Shown here: positions 1 through 11,499 of the stretch, one piece after another
Layout: each line of letters begins with the position of its first letter
Numbering within the stretch: position 1 is the first letter of the stretch
Assembly (NCBI GenBank): GCA_024449915.1
Contig: JAMZAV010000961.1
Location: 124,001-188,000, forward strand
Length of the DNA: 64,000 bases
Reading direction: 5' to 3'
DNA from: Sweltsa coloradensis
Taxonomy: Eukaryota > Arthropoda > Insecta > Plecoptera > Chloroperlidae
The notes under the pieces: generated by a model
Seen by the model: the letters and a program-made list of their open reading frames with translations, nothing else
The model's database searches: none
Told to the model about the DNA's origin: nothing
Program-made: the position numbers and the translations under genes

Positions 1-66
1 CTGAAAATTTCAATATAATCAAAAATTTATTTTCCATTTTAGGCGAGTTTTTATCGAGTGTATTTA

Positions 67-835
67 TTGGATGAGCGTAGCGAGCGAAGCGAAGATTCCA
101 TTCTACTACACTGGAGAAAAAAATCCGGAATGTTTTTTTTTTCTTTTTTTTTGTATTTTTGTCTGTTTGTCCGCACGATTCCGGCTAAACCGATACTTTG
201 ATTGAGATGAAATTTTATGGAGGCCTTCGAAATCTCTGAACTTAGAACTGCCACGTTTTTGAGCGCAATCGGAAAATTATTTCTCATGAAAATCGCAATG
301 TTACGATTTTTTTCGATTTAAAAAAAAATTCTTTGACTTATAACACCTACATGCTTTATCCGATTTTGATGGTTTTTGCACAGAACCTTTATTTCATGAA
401 TTAAGATATCCTTGTGAAATTTGAGCGCAATTGAAAAAATATTTATCGTAAAAATCAAAATTTTACAGGTTTTTTCTTTTTTTAAACAATTCTTTGACTT
501 ATAACACCTACATGCTTTATCTGATTGTAATGATTTTTTCGCAGAACCTTAATTTTATGAATAAATATATTAGTGTTAAATTTGAGCGCAATCGAGAAAT
601 TATTTCTTATAAAAATTGCAATTTTACGATTTTTTTTTAACAATTACGATTTATAAATTAATAAATTAAAGTTAATTTTTAATTTAATTTAAATTAATTT
701 AATTTAATTTTTTTTAAATTTCAACTTAGTAATGATTTTTTTCACAGAACAACAGAAAATTTGCATAACACATGGCAGCTCAATGCACCAATTACGCTCA
801 TCCAACAACGCGGCGGGACTTAAGCGTTTTCCTAG
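67..835 (+). mobile_element. Helentron-like element, family A (copy A1), complete
   Basis: Non-autonomous rolling-circle element with no coding capacity. It starts TTGGATGAGCG followed by GCGA-rich repeats. The motif ATCCGGAATG and a poly-T run follow, then about 160-bp internal repeats built around ACACCTACATGCTTTATC and TTTGAGCGCAAT. Near the 3' end the start is repeated inverted as CGCTCATCCAA, then an AACGC/GCGTT hairpin, then CCTAG with T as the next host base. This asymmetric terminal repeat plus 3' hairpin is typical of Helitron2/Helentron elements, and CTAG followed by T fits Helitron 3' ends. The short ORF on the minus strand at 51-287 is a by-product of the low-complexity body. Confidence 0.8.
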
Positions 836-1637
836 TTTTAGTATTAGACAATATGGGACATTGAAGAGACGCAAGCTTCTCCGATTAGACCGTTAAAAAT
901 CTCGCATCCGGGGGAGACGGGGGTAATGACTACGAGCCGTGGTAGACTGGGAGTGACTGGGAGTGGGGGATACAAGTAACTCGATACAATTACAATCACA
1001 GTGCAAGTATTGCACTGAACTCGCAATGACCTTGTCGCTTGGCGGTCCGTGGTAGGCCTAGTAAAGAGATCGGGGCTGGGAGACTTCTGTCACACTCACA
1101 CAGTCACACTAGGTGGTGGTTTTCTGAATACATAGTTGTTGTGTTTAGATGGATGGTACATAGTTAGTTGTGCGCCAATCAAACTAAAATACTTTTGTCA
1201 GAACAAAAGGTTATTTATTTATTAGTTCACTTATTGTGGCACAAAACTAACTAGATTGTCGAGTGTTGTGTTAGGCATACAACTCATAGTCATCTATACC
1301 TAACAATACCATAAAACAGTGTGTTGAAACTTGAAACTAATGTTGTAAATCGGTGTTAGAACATCATGACATTGACATCATGGGTAGTACACAAAAATAA
1401 AATACTATCTTTTTTGAAGGGCGAATGATTAGCTAATTATTTATAAATGTGTTGGTGCTTTAAGTTTTATTTTAAAGATGTGCACCTCTCCAAACAATCC
1501 GAGGGGTGCTTCAGTCCCTGAGCACCCACGAAGTCAGGGCACCTGGACATCATGACATCTTGGGGAGAGGAAGATAAATAAAAAGCTAACACATTTTAAA
1601 GGTCGATGATTGTTTAATTATTTATCAATCTCTTGCT
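836..1637. other. Non-coding interval, nothing recognised
   Basis: AT-rich DNA between an A element and a MITE. Short diverged direct repeats occur around 1370-1440 and 1555-1625 (words like CATCATGACATC and AATTATTTAT), and again near 2380-2450. No gene-like ORF. Confidence 0.5.
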
Positions 1638-2115
1638 CAGGCACGAAGGAACGTTTTGAAAGTTAGAGGGCGGGGGGATTTATTAGCAGAATTTGTGGGC
1701 GGCAGCTAGGGTCCGGGGCAAAGCCCCAGCCGACAGAGGCCCTTCCGCCGAAGGCGAAAAAAATTCAGCATATATATACTACAGTTATATTGTCATGTTT
1801 TAACTGCACCCAGAATCTGTAAACAAGCTTTTATAGCAAATATCTGTGATCTAAAAACTAAAAAAATGAACGTGAAGTGGCCAATTTTAGTAAATTTCAA
1901 CCTAATTTTTTGTGTAACGACAAACTATACAGGCAAGCATTTGTTTTACCAAGGTGACTGTCGAATTGTATAAGTGTATGTGCATATTTACTACGGAAAT
2001 TGTTGGATTAATATTTATCGCACGATAGCTTTGCGCACCTGCCCCTCCTGGGCCAAACTTGGGAGGGTTCCAGGGTGTATTAACCCCCCTGCCACCCCCG
2101 GTTCCTACGCCACTG
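1638..2115. mobile_element. hAT-type MITE with near-perfect 8-bp TSD
   Basis: A 478-bp element. Its ends are CAGGCACGAAGGAAC on the left and the inverse of CAGTGGCGTAGGAAC on the right. It is flanked by CTCTTGCT and CTCTTGAT (7 of 8 bases equal), the 8-bp duplication expected of hAT transposons. G-runs follow each end. An internal segment (CCTTCGGCGAAAAG-like word, GGGCAAAGCCCC, a segment with AACGTGAAGTGG) is shared in opposite orientation with the element at 5063-5998, so both are deletion derivatives of one family. No coding potential. Confidence 0.72.
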
Positions 2116-3250
2116 CTCTTGATGATTCAAGTTATATAAATTAAAGATATAACAGCAGTATTATGTATCAACAAAACATTTTAATACATTGATACATGAA
2201 AATTAATTAAAATAGTATTTCACATATTTGTTTGATTACTAGTGTATGTACTACACAGCAAACGAAATGTATACCAGTATCCATGGTACACAGTACACAC
2301 ACAGTTGGTACTGTGCAATACAAGATAGTGTGTTGGAATTATTGTCATACATAGGTGTTAAAACATTGGAGAGGAGGGAATAAAATACTGTCAATGTCAA
2401 GTTGATAAGTTATTATACTTATTAGCCAACTGTTATTGCTTCCAAGTTTTATTTTATGATAAGTACGCGTACATTAGTTTTAGTACACTGTTTTCTTAAA
2501 ACTAAGTAATATACTGAATTGAATAACGATTACACGTTTACATTATCTATGAAACATTTTTAATACGAAAAATATATTATCCAAGCATTTTACAGAATCA
2601 GTTATCAACCCCTATCCACTAATACAAGATGACTCGCACTAGCGTCAAGAAGGAATGTAATTATGTGTACAAGTTAGTAGCATATTGTCGAGTAGATACT
2701 GATATTATCTCCGAACCGAAATTACAAAACCGAATCAGTTGAAGCAAGTTATATTTGATCGGTACGTAATGAGCGGTTTTCATTTCATATCTTTTATCTT
2801 CAAATCGCGCTTTCTTTGCTTCAGTTAGTGTAGGATACACAGTAGACTTTATTTGAATGCATGGTAGGCATAGATATAGGCAATTATTTACTGTTCAAAA
2901 TTCATTTATTAGCTTAGTTCAATAAAAATGTTATAAATAATAATAATGTGATTATTGACGACAGAGTTCCCTATTTAACTTTCAACGGTTACGCCCACTC
3001 ATCCCAAACCAAACCAAACTTCAAGTGCATTGTGGCCCTCATCAAGTGCACTCATATTGGGAGAGTACGAGATTAAAGGCCTAGTTGCTATGGAATGTGA
3101 GTAGGCATTAAAATACTCAACTCTAACATCTCAACATCGACAACATCAACATAATAAGATTGCGACCCAATATAATTTAAATTAAGTCCTAAGACGTAGA
3201 AAAATAGATAGTTATCTCGAGGGTGCTGAGTGGAGTGGACACCACAAGTG
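2116..3250. other. Non-coding interval, nothing recognised
   Basis: AT-rich unique-looking sequence with no gene-like ORF, RNA gene or clear repeat boundary. Confidence 0.45.
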
Positions 3251-3934
3251 GGTAACACCAAGGCCGTCTAGATATACGTATCGCTTCGCTCTCCAGGCCT
3301 GCATCTGGCTGCCGATCCTCGCTGTGACGTCACGAGCGTAGGCCGACTCTCAGCTCTACGCGCTATGCTGTAGCATTGCGCGCTAAACAACATCTCCCAA
3401 TTTCATTTGTTTCCATGGCATTCCTGGCCATCTGATGCATGCTACTTTCAAATACCTACTTTACAACATAGTACTGTGCTGTGTGCACATACTTGAAAAA
3501 GTTTGCACTTCCTGTAAGGTAAGATAGTAATCAAAATTCCTTTGAGAATCCTAGTCCAGCGTTGCTTATATCAGGTCCATTGAGTACAAATTTTAATTTC
3601 CAATTTCCAAGTAATAATTGTTTCCGTCTGAACACACATGAGTTATTATGGTAGGTATATTTCGTCTTCAATACAGATTCAATTAGTTCACGTCTTGACA
3701 TAGTTGTGTCAACATCTTCTCCAAGCCGAATTTTGTACGCGTTTGTGCGGGCAGAAGAGTTAAAAGTCCGCGTGAACTCAAGTGCATTTTGTATAATGTA
3801 TTACATCGGTGTATTCCTAGAGAGTGATAATAACATTTTCGTGTGCAAATAGTGTAAAACCCTAACAATGTTTTGTTTTAAACTGACTGTTTTAAAAGTA
3901 CATTGATACTATTTGGCTTATTGTAAAGTAAACT

Positions 3935-4555
3935 GTGATTGTGGTTGTGTGTGACTGTGATTGTGTGTGTGAAAATGTGTTTGATGACTTTGATGATGTC
4001 CTACACATATGTGACTTTGTCGAAGTGTCTCATGAATGTACAATGGCCCTGATATTCGTTGCCGGATATGTAGCGAGAGGCGCGAGCGAGATTCTCAACT
4101 GCTCTCAATGTTCTAAAGAGCTAATCCAAGATCGGAAGTTGAATGTTGAGTGTACTATAGATCAAGAAGTGTACAAATACACCAAAGTGATTGACAGAGG
4201 TGGATTGAAATGGCCTACAGATTTCGTTGTGCAAATCGTTATAGCTATGTACAAAATTTTCCAAACCGTTATTGGACATGACTTTGAAAAACTGTTTCTT
4301 CAATGCAACTCCCAGCGAAAAGTAATTAAACAATTACTTGTCGATAAAATTGAAATGACCGATGAATTTATAAACATACCAGAACGTTCGTGCAACCACA
4401 CTCAAATGTTTGTTATGAAGAAAGTTACAAACATCTTTTCAAACATTCTTCTGAATAATTATTGTAAAAAGAAAAATGAATTCCTCCAACATGAAAAGCT
4501 AGAGAAACAAAAGAAGATTAGAAAACTTCAAACGTTAGTGTCATCGAAAAACTGA
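3935..4555 (+). pseudogene. C-terminal fragment of a P-element/THAP9-type transposase
   Basis: Open frame of 206 codons with a GTG first codon. The first in-frame ATG is at 4043, so this is an exon or fragment rather than a whole gene. Visible signs are FVAGYVARG (about residues 43-51), a pair of cysteines in CSQCSKEL (57-64), then DRGGLKWPTDFV (90-101), and a lysine-rich, charged C-terminus ending in a stop at 4553-4555. An AGYVAR...C..C...GGL.P arrangement is what I know from the C-terminal part of P-element and THAP9-like transposases. The THAP DNA-binding domain and the catalytic core are absent. The residues before about 25 come from a TGTG/TGAT-rich repeat and are probably not coding. 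The assignment is from memory of the family, without a search. Confidence 0.5.
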
Positions 4556-5062
4556 ACGGCCAGTGCATGGTGTCAAATGAAATACATTTAATGACTGACG
4601 CGTGAGCGTGACAACAATTGTTAAGTTACAATGGCATGATTGTATATATTATAAATAAGTTACGCGTCGTAAGCTGTCGTACATTTGCTGGGAAAACTCT
4701 TCGTCCATCTGCTGCAATTTAGGTAGGCCTAAGTTTAATAATAATGTGACTGTGACAAAACTAATTTTTCTATTATTCCAAAATGTTTCTACTAAATGTA
4801 CCAACTGACGGCATTTTATTCGCAGGCGTCGTAATACCATACACGTACATTCTAATGGCTTATTAAATTTTGAATATAATCTGCACTGTACAAATAACTA
4901 AAAAGTGTGGGAGCAGTGCCTGAATATGACCGATTATACTTTAATGTTATGACATTATTTGAATACAAGATAATCCAATTTATACAATTGGCAATTCAAC
5001 AAAATGTTTTAAATATACGTATCATTCGAATATATCGTACGTGAAAGATCGATGGTTAAAAC

Positions 5063-5998
5063 CAGTGGCGTCGGAACAGGGGGGGGGCAAGGGGGGCATT
5101 GCCCCCCCCTAACTTTCATGTCATGGGGGCATAGGGGGGCAGATTTTAGAGTTGAAAAATCAAGATTTCTAGTTCTACTCTACTATTTGGGAAAGCAACG
5201 TCGGATGATCCTGTCATCAAATTATTCATTTCCAGGAAGAATCAACCCAACAATAGCAGGAATGCTAGGTTAGCTGACGTACCCCATGCCTGAACCGTCT
5301 ATCCGACTATCTTTATACCAGCCACCCGTCTTGTATTGTGTGTCGGTCACTCATTTCAGTGAGAGTGGACACGTGACTCAGACTCACGTCTAATCCAAAC
5401 ATCCCTTTGAATGATTTGCTATGGCAGACGCAAGTTGGGATTTGGTTCGCTCGTGTCGCATCGTTATGCGTTCTGTCATCTTTGGAGTGGTGTAGTGACT
5501 TTGATTATAACGAAGTGGCAAGTGGGAAGATTATTCCTCTTAGAGTATAAGTAGTGTAGTGTGAAGTGTAAAGTGTAAGTGTGTGTGTAGTTAATGGTGT
5601 TAAAGATTAAATTGATATCGTAATTTTAAATATGAAACGTACTAAACAGCCTTCAGCTGGTATTTTTTTTTAAAGTAGAGGGCAAAACAAAAATATGCTT
5701 GCCTGTAGGCCTATGCTTCGTCATAATATAAAAAAATTATGTTAAAATTTATTAAAATGGGCCACTTCACGTTAATTTTTTTAGTTTTTAGATCGCAGAT
5801 AGTTGACGTAAAACATCGTTTACAGAGTCCTAGTGCAGTTAAAACATGACGAAATAACTGTAGTAAAGTGAATTTTTTTTCGCCTTCGGCGAAAAGGGCC
5901 TCCGGCGGCTGGGGCTTTGCCCCAGACCCCAGCTATGCCGTACAAAATCTACTAATGGATTTGCCCCCCCCAACTTTCAAAACGTTCCGACGCGCCTG
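5063..5998. mobile_element. hAT-type element with perfect 8-bp TSD GTTAAAAC
   Basis: A 936-bp element. Its termini are CAGTGGCGTCGGAAC and the inverse of CAGGCGCGTCGGAAC. Immediate flanks are GTTAAAAC at 5055-5062 and 5999-6006, an exact 8-bp duplication. G- and C-runs lie just inside the ends. The interior near 5740-5930 matches the MITE at 1638-2115 in inverse. It has no transposase frame and sits inside the P-like relic, so it is the younger insertion. Confidence 0.82.
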
Positions 5999-6305
5999 GT
6001 TAAAACGAAGAATAAAACGTCAATATAGTTTCTCTTTAGGTGCCACTTTACACTGTCACACGATGTAAACGCGGAACAAAATAAGTTCCAACAGTACCAT
6101 AAAACTATCCTTAACCTTGCGGCATGTATATGAGGGCACCATAAATGAATAATTGTAATATATCAGGCAAAAATTGTGTTCCGCGTCGTGTTATTCCTAT
6201 ACGCGCCATGCTACGGCCACTCGCCAGTCGGCCTACGCTCGTGACGTCACTCAATGCAGTTGCTGGCCTGTACCATCACGAGGGCCTCGGTAACACGCGT
6301 CACAT

Positions 6306-8580
6306 TTTGACGGTATTTTGTAAATTAACATCCAGCCCTTTGTAGCCTACACTCGTAGATGCAGTTGGGGCGGGGAGGGGCGAGGGGCATAAGCATACAC
6401 CTATATTCCCAATCAGGTTTTAGAAGATTATCTACAACTAGAAACTAAAGGCAAGAGAATTACCCGTCCATGGATTTTTTCTGACCTGTAACATCTTCTA
6501 GCCATGCATCTAGTTTATGAATCAATGAAATAGACATCTCATTTTCCCTCCTTTTTGCATAGCTTTGTCTTTAACCTCTTCCTTTGATCCATCTTGACGT
6601 AAAGAGACGTAGATTGTAAAAAAAAAAAAACGCAAATGCCTTAACGAAGTATCAACGCTCTGCGTGATACAGAACGTGTTATCCGACAGCTGCAGGATAA
6701 TCGCCAGACGCACAAGCGCACAACCTCTTCCCCGTTCCCCACCCCCAAGGCAACACAATAACACATTCACCAAACGATAATCACCGATAATATTATGACT
6801 AAGATAATCGTTGCCGCATTTACGATAGCAGAACCAGACCCTTCATTAATTTATTCGTCTCCGTTAGCGTAGGGCCTAAGTGCATAAATATAATAAGTGG
6901 AGACAGTTCGTATCCGAAAGGCTGCCAGTTTTAAAACCGAAAAAAGGATCTTGATTTCTTCTGGTGTTATTTGTGTATTCGCCGCCAACATTGATGAATC
7001 GGTCTGGTGAAACGTATTGTCGTTAGCACTAACTCTATAGGCCTACCTATGTACTTAAATAATATAGTTAAAAATAATTTACTTGTACCCTACCTACATC
7101 ACAACAATAATAATTTATAAATAGGCTTAGGCCTAATTACGAATATATGATAAATCACCTAAATCGGGTCCGATAAAATTGATTAGCCGCGCTAGATTCG
7201 TATTTTTTAAAGGAAAATAAACTACATGGTGTCACCACTAGCACTAACCACAATGCATAGAACATTTAAAAATAGTATGAACTAGGGCCTACTTACAACA
7301 AACAAGAACAATAAACATATTTTATTTTGATAATACTTGGTGAGAAACAAAATACGCGTCTAACCAAGCACCGTAGCGAGGCCTTAAAATGTCCTAGGAA
7401 GCTAAAATTTTGTTTAAAAATTTAGCTAGGTAAAAAAGATATTGTAGCTTTACTTAACTACCCGTAGCTACTTAACATAGGCTGGGGACAGTTTGAAAAT
7501 TATCATGAAAATTTCCATCACTAGGTATAAGCCTAGTCCGCCTAGTCACTACTAAGATAATCGGTTGTGTGAACAGTTGTGTCTACAACGACAGTGAAGA
7601 ATGGTTGGATCTGATGGTTTTGGTGAAAGGTGCTATTAAAAGGTTAGGCATAATAACAACTGGCCTAGAATCAGATTTCTTACCCCCAAGCTCAACGTGG
7701 TCGGTATTGGCAGGAAACTCAGTCTTGATGACAAATGGTTCACCATCATCGGCGCCACACCATTCTTGTTCTTGTTTTATCTCCGCGGTGTTCATTTTGG
7801 CACAACTAGTTGAGACTGAGTAGGGGCCCAGAGGAAGCTTGGCCTAAAATATAATGATGGGTTGTATAATTCATTTAGGCCAACCTCCAACCAGACTGGG
7901 ACTTGAACCCGAATCTTCTATCTACTAGGTCTAGGATGTAATGGTGGGTCTAGACCTCTGGCCAACCCTACACCTCATGATTACAGGACACCAATGCCCA
8001 GGACTTAAATAGCCTACGTTAAATAGGCCTAGGCCTACACTAGGGTTGACAGACGTCACAATAAAATCGGAATTGTCCCGATTTTAAGTAGCTAGGCCTA
8101 CCGATTGGATTTGTATGCATAAGGAAGACATAGCCTGCTGTTTGGATTTTATTTTAAATATAGGGCCTAGATGAGATCCAGTAATGCACATAACAAATTT
8201 GTCTAGGCCTAGGCCTATTTTGAATACAAAAACAGTGGAATCTCTGACATGTATGTAGGCCTACTAGCCTACATTTTTGTGAACTTTCACAATTTATAGA
8301 CTTTACTAGGCCCTACCTGCTTTCAATTTGGCACTCTTCGACCTTGATCTCAATGTTAAGCTTAACGTGAATGCGCAGGTTAATCTAATTAATCGTACGA
8401 TTAACGGTTAGGGCTAGATGGGAATTTCTCCAATTAAAATTAGGCCTAGTGAATTTCGGATTATCCACCAACGTCACTTGTCTCCCGATTTAACACATCC
8501 TTTAGGGTAATGCATTTTAATAATGTTTTGACCTCCAGATGGCTTTGTTTTAGCCCTAAGTCAGACCAATCACACAAGAA

Positions 8581-8611
<31 letters not shown>

Positions 8612-9112
8612 AAGAAGAAGAATTGCTTGTCTCCCTTTTCACAGGCCTCTTTCCTGTATTGAACGTAGTGTGGTAGGCCTAATGTTACGGTACCCCTATT
8701 GGGTATAACGTCGCACACAAAAAACACCATTAAGAACCAATTTTGACTAAAAGTAGGTAAGTGCGGGGGGCGTAAAGCTTTTTGTAACCATGGACAGTTT
8801 GGCACACCCCCAAGGCACTTCGCCCCCCACCCCCCTTTCCCTAACCTACTTTTCGGTGCGGCAGTAGGCCTAGGCCTAGCCTACTGCATAATTACCGAAA
8901 ATAGGTTAAACAACAACGAAATGCATATAGAATATTGAAAGAATCCCCGCAATGAGCAACGCTATTAAATTATACCGGTAACAAAAGATCGCGAAATAGG
9001 CCTGTTGATTGGCCTATCTGGCAACCCTAGCCTAAAAATACAAATGTTGTATGGACCTAGACCGGTGGTTTGGATATTTTATTAGCCCTACACAAAGCCT
9101 GGGGGTAAATAT
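6306..9112. other. TAGGCCTA-rich non-coding interval with tRNA-like fragment and (GAA)n
   Basis: From about 7020 to 8900 the words TAGGCCTA and AGGCCTAGGCC recur many times, often overlapping. A minus-strand tRNA-like B box (GGTTCAAGTCC when read on minus) lies near 7893-7903, suggesting a decayed SINE. A pure AAG/GAA microsatellite spans about 8577-8622. Nothing gene-like is seen; ORFs here lack domain signs. Confidence 0.5.
8577..8622. repeat. (AAG)n microsatellite
   Basis: About 15 uninterrupted AAG units, read directly. Confidence 0.95.
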
Positions 9113-9232
9113 GAACGATTCCGTATTATTGTCAAATTTGAAAAATAACTTTCAAAAAGGCTTTACTAAGCATCATTGGTCAACATATTAATGTTTCAAA
9201 ACGGCGCTTACCTTGGAAATGTGTAAAAAGTT
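9113..9232 (+). repeat. Outer inverted repeat, left arm
   Basis: Matches 11378-11495 in inverse with few differences (for example GCGCTTACCTTGG against the inverse of TTAAGGTAAGCGCC). Together the arms enclose the fold-back palindrome at 9253-10775. The spacers are very unequal, about 20 bp on the left and 600 bp on the right. Confidence 0.75.
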
Positions 9233-9252
9233 GAAAAACATGAACTATAAGT

Positions 9253-10775
9253 CACTACGTATACCACAGATCACAGCCCTCAATCCGAATTGACTCAAGT
9301 CGGTTCGAGTTCAATTCGGTTTGAGTCTCTTGATGCCCGGTTCACAGAAAGTCATAAGAAGTCGTATGGTTTAGTCCTAGTCGTAGTCGTAGTCACAAGC
9401 AGTCCCAAGCAATGGTTTTAACAAAGAACTTCGCGTAAAGATGCGCCATTTATTGTCGAAGCTCTTTGGCATTTGGATGTGACGTCATCCACGTAAAACC
9501 TTGGTAGAAACGGGAACCGGAAGTAGTCTCTCAATTGACTCTCAACATAGTAGCGCAACTGACTAGAGTAGGTATCATCTCATTGGTCGGTTGTAAGTGA
9601 CGTTTCAAGCTCTGATTCGCTCGTCGTAAGAAGTCGTAGGGAAAGATGAAACCTTGCAACTTCTTACGACAACGACTACGACATGCTACGACATGCTGCG
9701 ACGGACTAGACCTTGTGACAGTCCTATCCTTGCCCATGCTATTTTCTTACGACTACGACGGACTAAACCATACGACTTCTTATGACTTTATGTGAACCGG
9801 CCATGATATACACACTCGATTCGCATTGAAGTCAATCCACTTTCCAAAGTGGACTGACATGAGTAAATTGCTTGATATACAGTTCAATACGCATTCAATA
9901 CGGATTCAAAACTGCCTTAGAGATATAGATTTCGGTGAATACCATTATTAGGCAGGCGGTGTTTATTACAAGTTTACAATAAAATGGCGTCTTGGAGGCT
10001 TTAATGAAGACATTAGGCTTTATATTTACGTAGCTATAGGTAGAGATACAAGTGCATAGTATTTTCAAGTGTTATTCATAGAATCTTGTAGCATCTATTT
10101 ACACTGCCACAACAACAACTTCAATTCGAATCGAAATAGGATTGAGGAAGTCGTTTCGAATGTCCGTGATATACACTTCAAGTCAAACCGAATTGAACTC
10201 AAACCGAATTCAGTCAATTCGGATTGAGGGCTGTGATATACGTAGTGAATCCGAATTGACTGAATTCGGTTTGAGTTCAATTCGGTTTGACTTGAAGTGT
10301 ATATCACGGACATTCGAAACGACTTCCTCAATCCTATTTCGATACGAATTGAAGTTGTTGTTGTTGCAGTTTAAATTGATGCTACAAGATTCTATGAATT
10401 AACACTTGAAAATACTATGTACATGTATCTCTACCTACAGCTACGTAAATATAAAGCCTAATGTCTTCATTAAAGCCTCCAAGACGCCATTTTATTGTAA
10501 ACATGCATTGATATTAAATAGGATGTCTATGTAAACATGTAATAAACACCGCCTGCCTAATAATGGTATTCACTGAAATCTAAATCTCTAAGGCAGTTTT
10601 CAATCCGTATTGAATGCGTATTGAACTGTATATCAAGCAATTTACTCATGTCAGTCCACTTTGGAAAGTGGATTGACTTCAATGTGAATCGAGTGTGTAT
10701 ATCAAGAGACTCAAACCGAATTGAACTCGAACCGACTTGAGTCAATTCGGATTGAGTGCTGTGATATACGTAGTG
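9253..10775. mobile_element. Fold-back element: 1.5-kb near-perfect palindrome
   Basis: The arms 9253-10227 and 10250-10775 are inverse copies of each other, once a 470-bp insertion (9334-9803) in the left arm is set aside. Termini are CACTACGTATA, flanked on both sides by AGT (9250-9252 and 10776-10778), a possible 3-bp duplication. The 22-bp centre contains another copy of the terminus (CTGTGATATACGTAGTG). The arms carry many overlapping variants of TTCAATTCGGTTTGAG. CACTA termini and a 3-bp duplication would suit the CACTA/EnSpm group, but there is no transposase to confirm this. The two mirrored ORFs at its centre are the same sequence read from both strands. Confidence 0.72.
9334..9803. 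mobile_element. 470-bp MITE with 40-bp TIRs and TGA TSD inside the palindrome arm
   Basis: Ends are TGCCCGGTTCACAGAAAGTC and, on the other strand, TGGCCGGTTCACATAAAGTC. The match continues through ATAAGAAGTCGTATGG to about 40 bp. TGA flanks both sides (9331-9333 and 9804-9806). The opposite palindrome arm near 10690-10705 has the uninterrupted sequence with a single TGA, which proves the boundaries. The interior contains repeated GTCGTAGTC motifs. A 3-bp duplication with GGTTCAC ends suggests a PIF/Harbinger-like origin; this is inference. Confidence 0.82.
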
Positions 10776-10802
10776 AGTGGCGAGGAGTGACGCAGCCTAG
10801 GC

Positions 10803-10826
10803 AAGGAGGTTGTATACAACCTCCTT
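10803..10826. repeat. Perfect 24-bp palindrome with CCTAGGC-type flanks
   Basis: AAGGAGGTTGTA is followed directly by its exact inverse. CCTAGGC lies on the left and GAGCCTAGG on the right, so about 40 bp can form a hairpin or cruciform. Confidence 0.85.
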
Positions 10827-11377
10827 GAGCCTAGGCCTACCGTGCTGAGATGTTGTACTCACTGCAAGTACCTACCTTACAATAACATAATTTAAAAATC
10901 CAAAATAGAATCATCACGTTTCTGGTGTTACCTACCTATAGTAACAAAAAAACTTCAAACCGGCCTTTAACGTCACTATTTTAAACGAAAGTCATGTTGC
11001 GTTGAAAGTCCTTTATATTTAAAATAGCGACGTTTAAGGTTTTGTAGGTTGAGTATTTTAGTGCAAAAGGTTTTGGTATTACGTAAAGCAAGATGTTAAT
11101 GTCCAACATGGTAAACCAACAACAGTGAAATGTCCCGATTGTTTACGTGTTCAATCTGTGTTCATTTTTCCATATTCCCGCCTACGCGGGTTGGCATTGT
11201 AAAGTTTCAACTATAGGCCTAATTGAGGTAATTTGTTCATTACCAGTGGTTTTTTTGCTGGAAAGTAGGTTAGCCGGGGTTTGGGGGGGGGGGGGTTGCG
11301 CGAAGCCCCGTGGCGAGGTTTAGTAGCCTACACCACTTGGGCATACAGCCTTGCAGGTGACACTAATGTTTTTCCTA

Positions 11378-11495
11378 CTTTTTACACTTTTTTAAGGTAA
11401 GCGCCGTTTTGAAACGTTAATATGTCGACTAGTGATGCTTAGTAAAGTCTTTTTGAAAGTTATTTTTCAAATTTGACAATAATACGGAATTGTTC
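11378..11495 (-). repeat. Outer inverted repeat, right arm
   Basis: Inverse partner of 9113-9232. Confidence 0.75.
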
Positions 11496-11499
11496 ATAA

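Larger units (their letters stand above)
3262..6305 (+). mobile_element. P-element-like transposon relic with long imperfect inverted ends
   Basis: About 3 kb bounded by imperfect inverted repeats. Segment 3262-3390 matches 6188-6305 in inverse, including a perfect 24-bp block around TGACGTCACGAGCGTAGG at about 3323-3346, and GTAGCAT-GCGCG further in. Between them lies the transposase C-terminal fragment at 3935-4555, and a hAT element has landed at 5063-5998. The outer edges are not sharp and I could not fix a target-site duplication, so the boundaries are approximate. The link to P elements rests on the protein fragment only. Confidence 0.5.

Noticed and set aside
10095..10402. Twin ORFs on both strands starting with the same peptide
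   Set aside because: They mirror each other because of the palindrome; there is no coding evidence.
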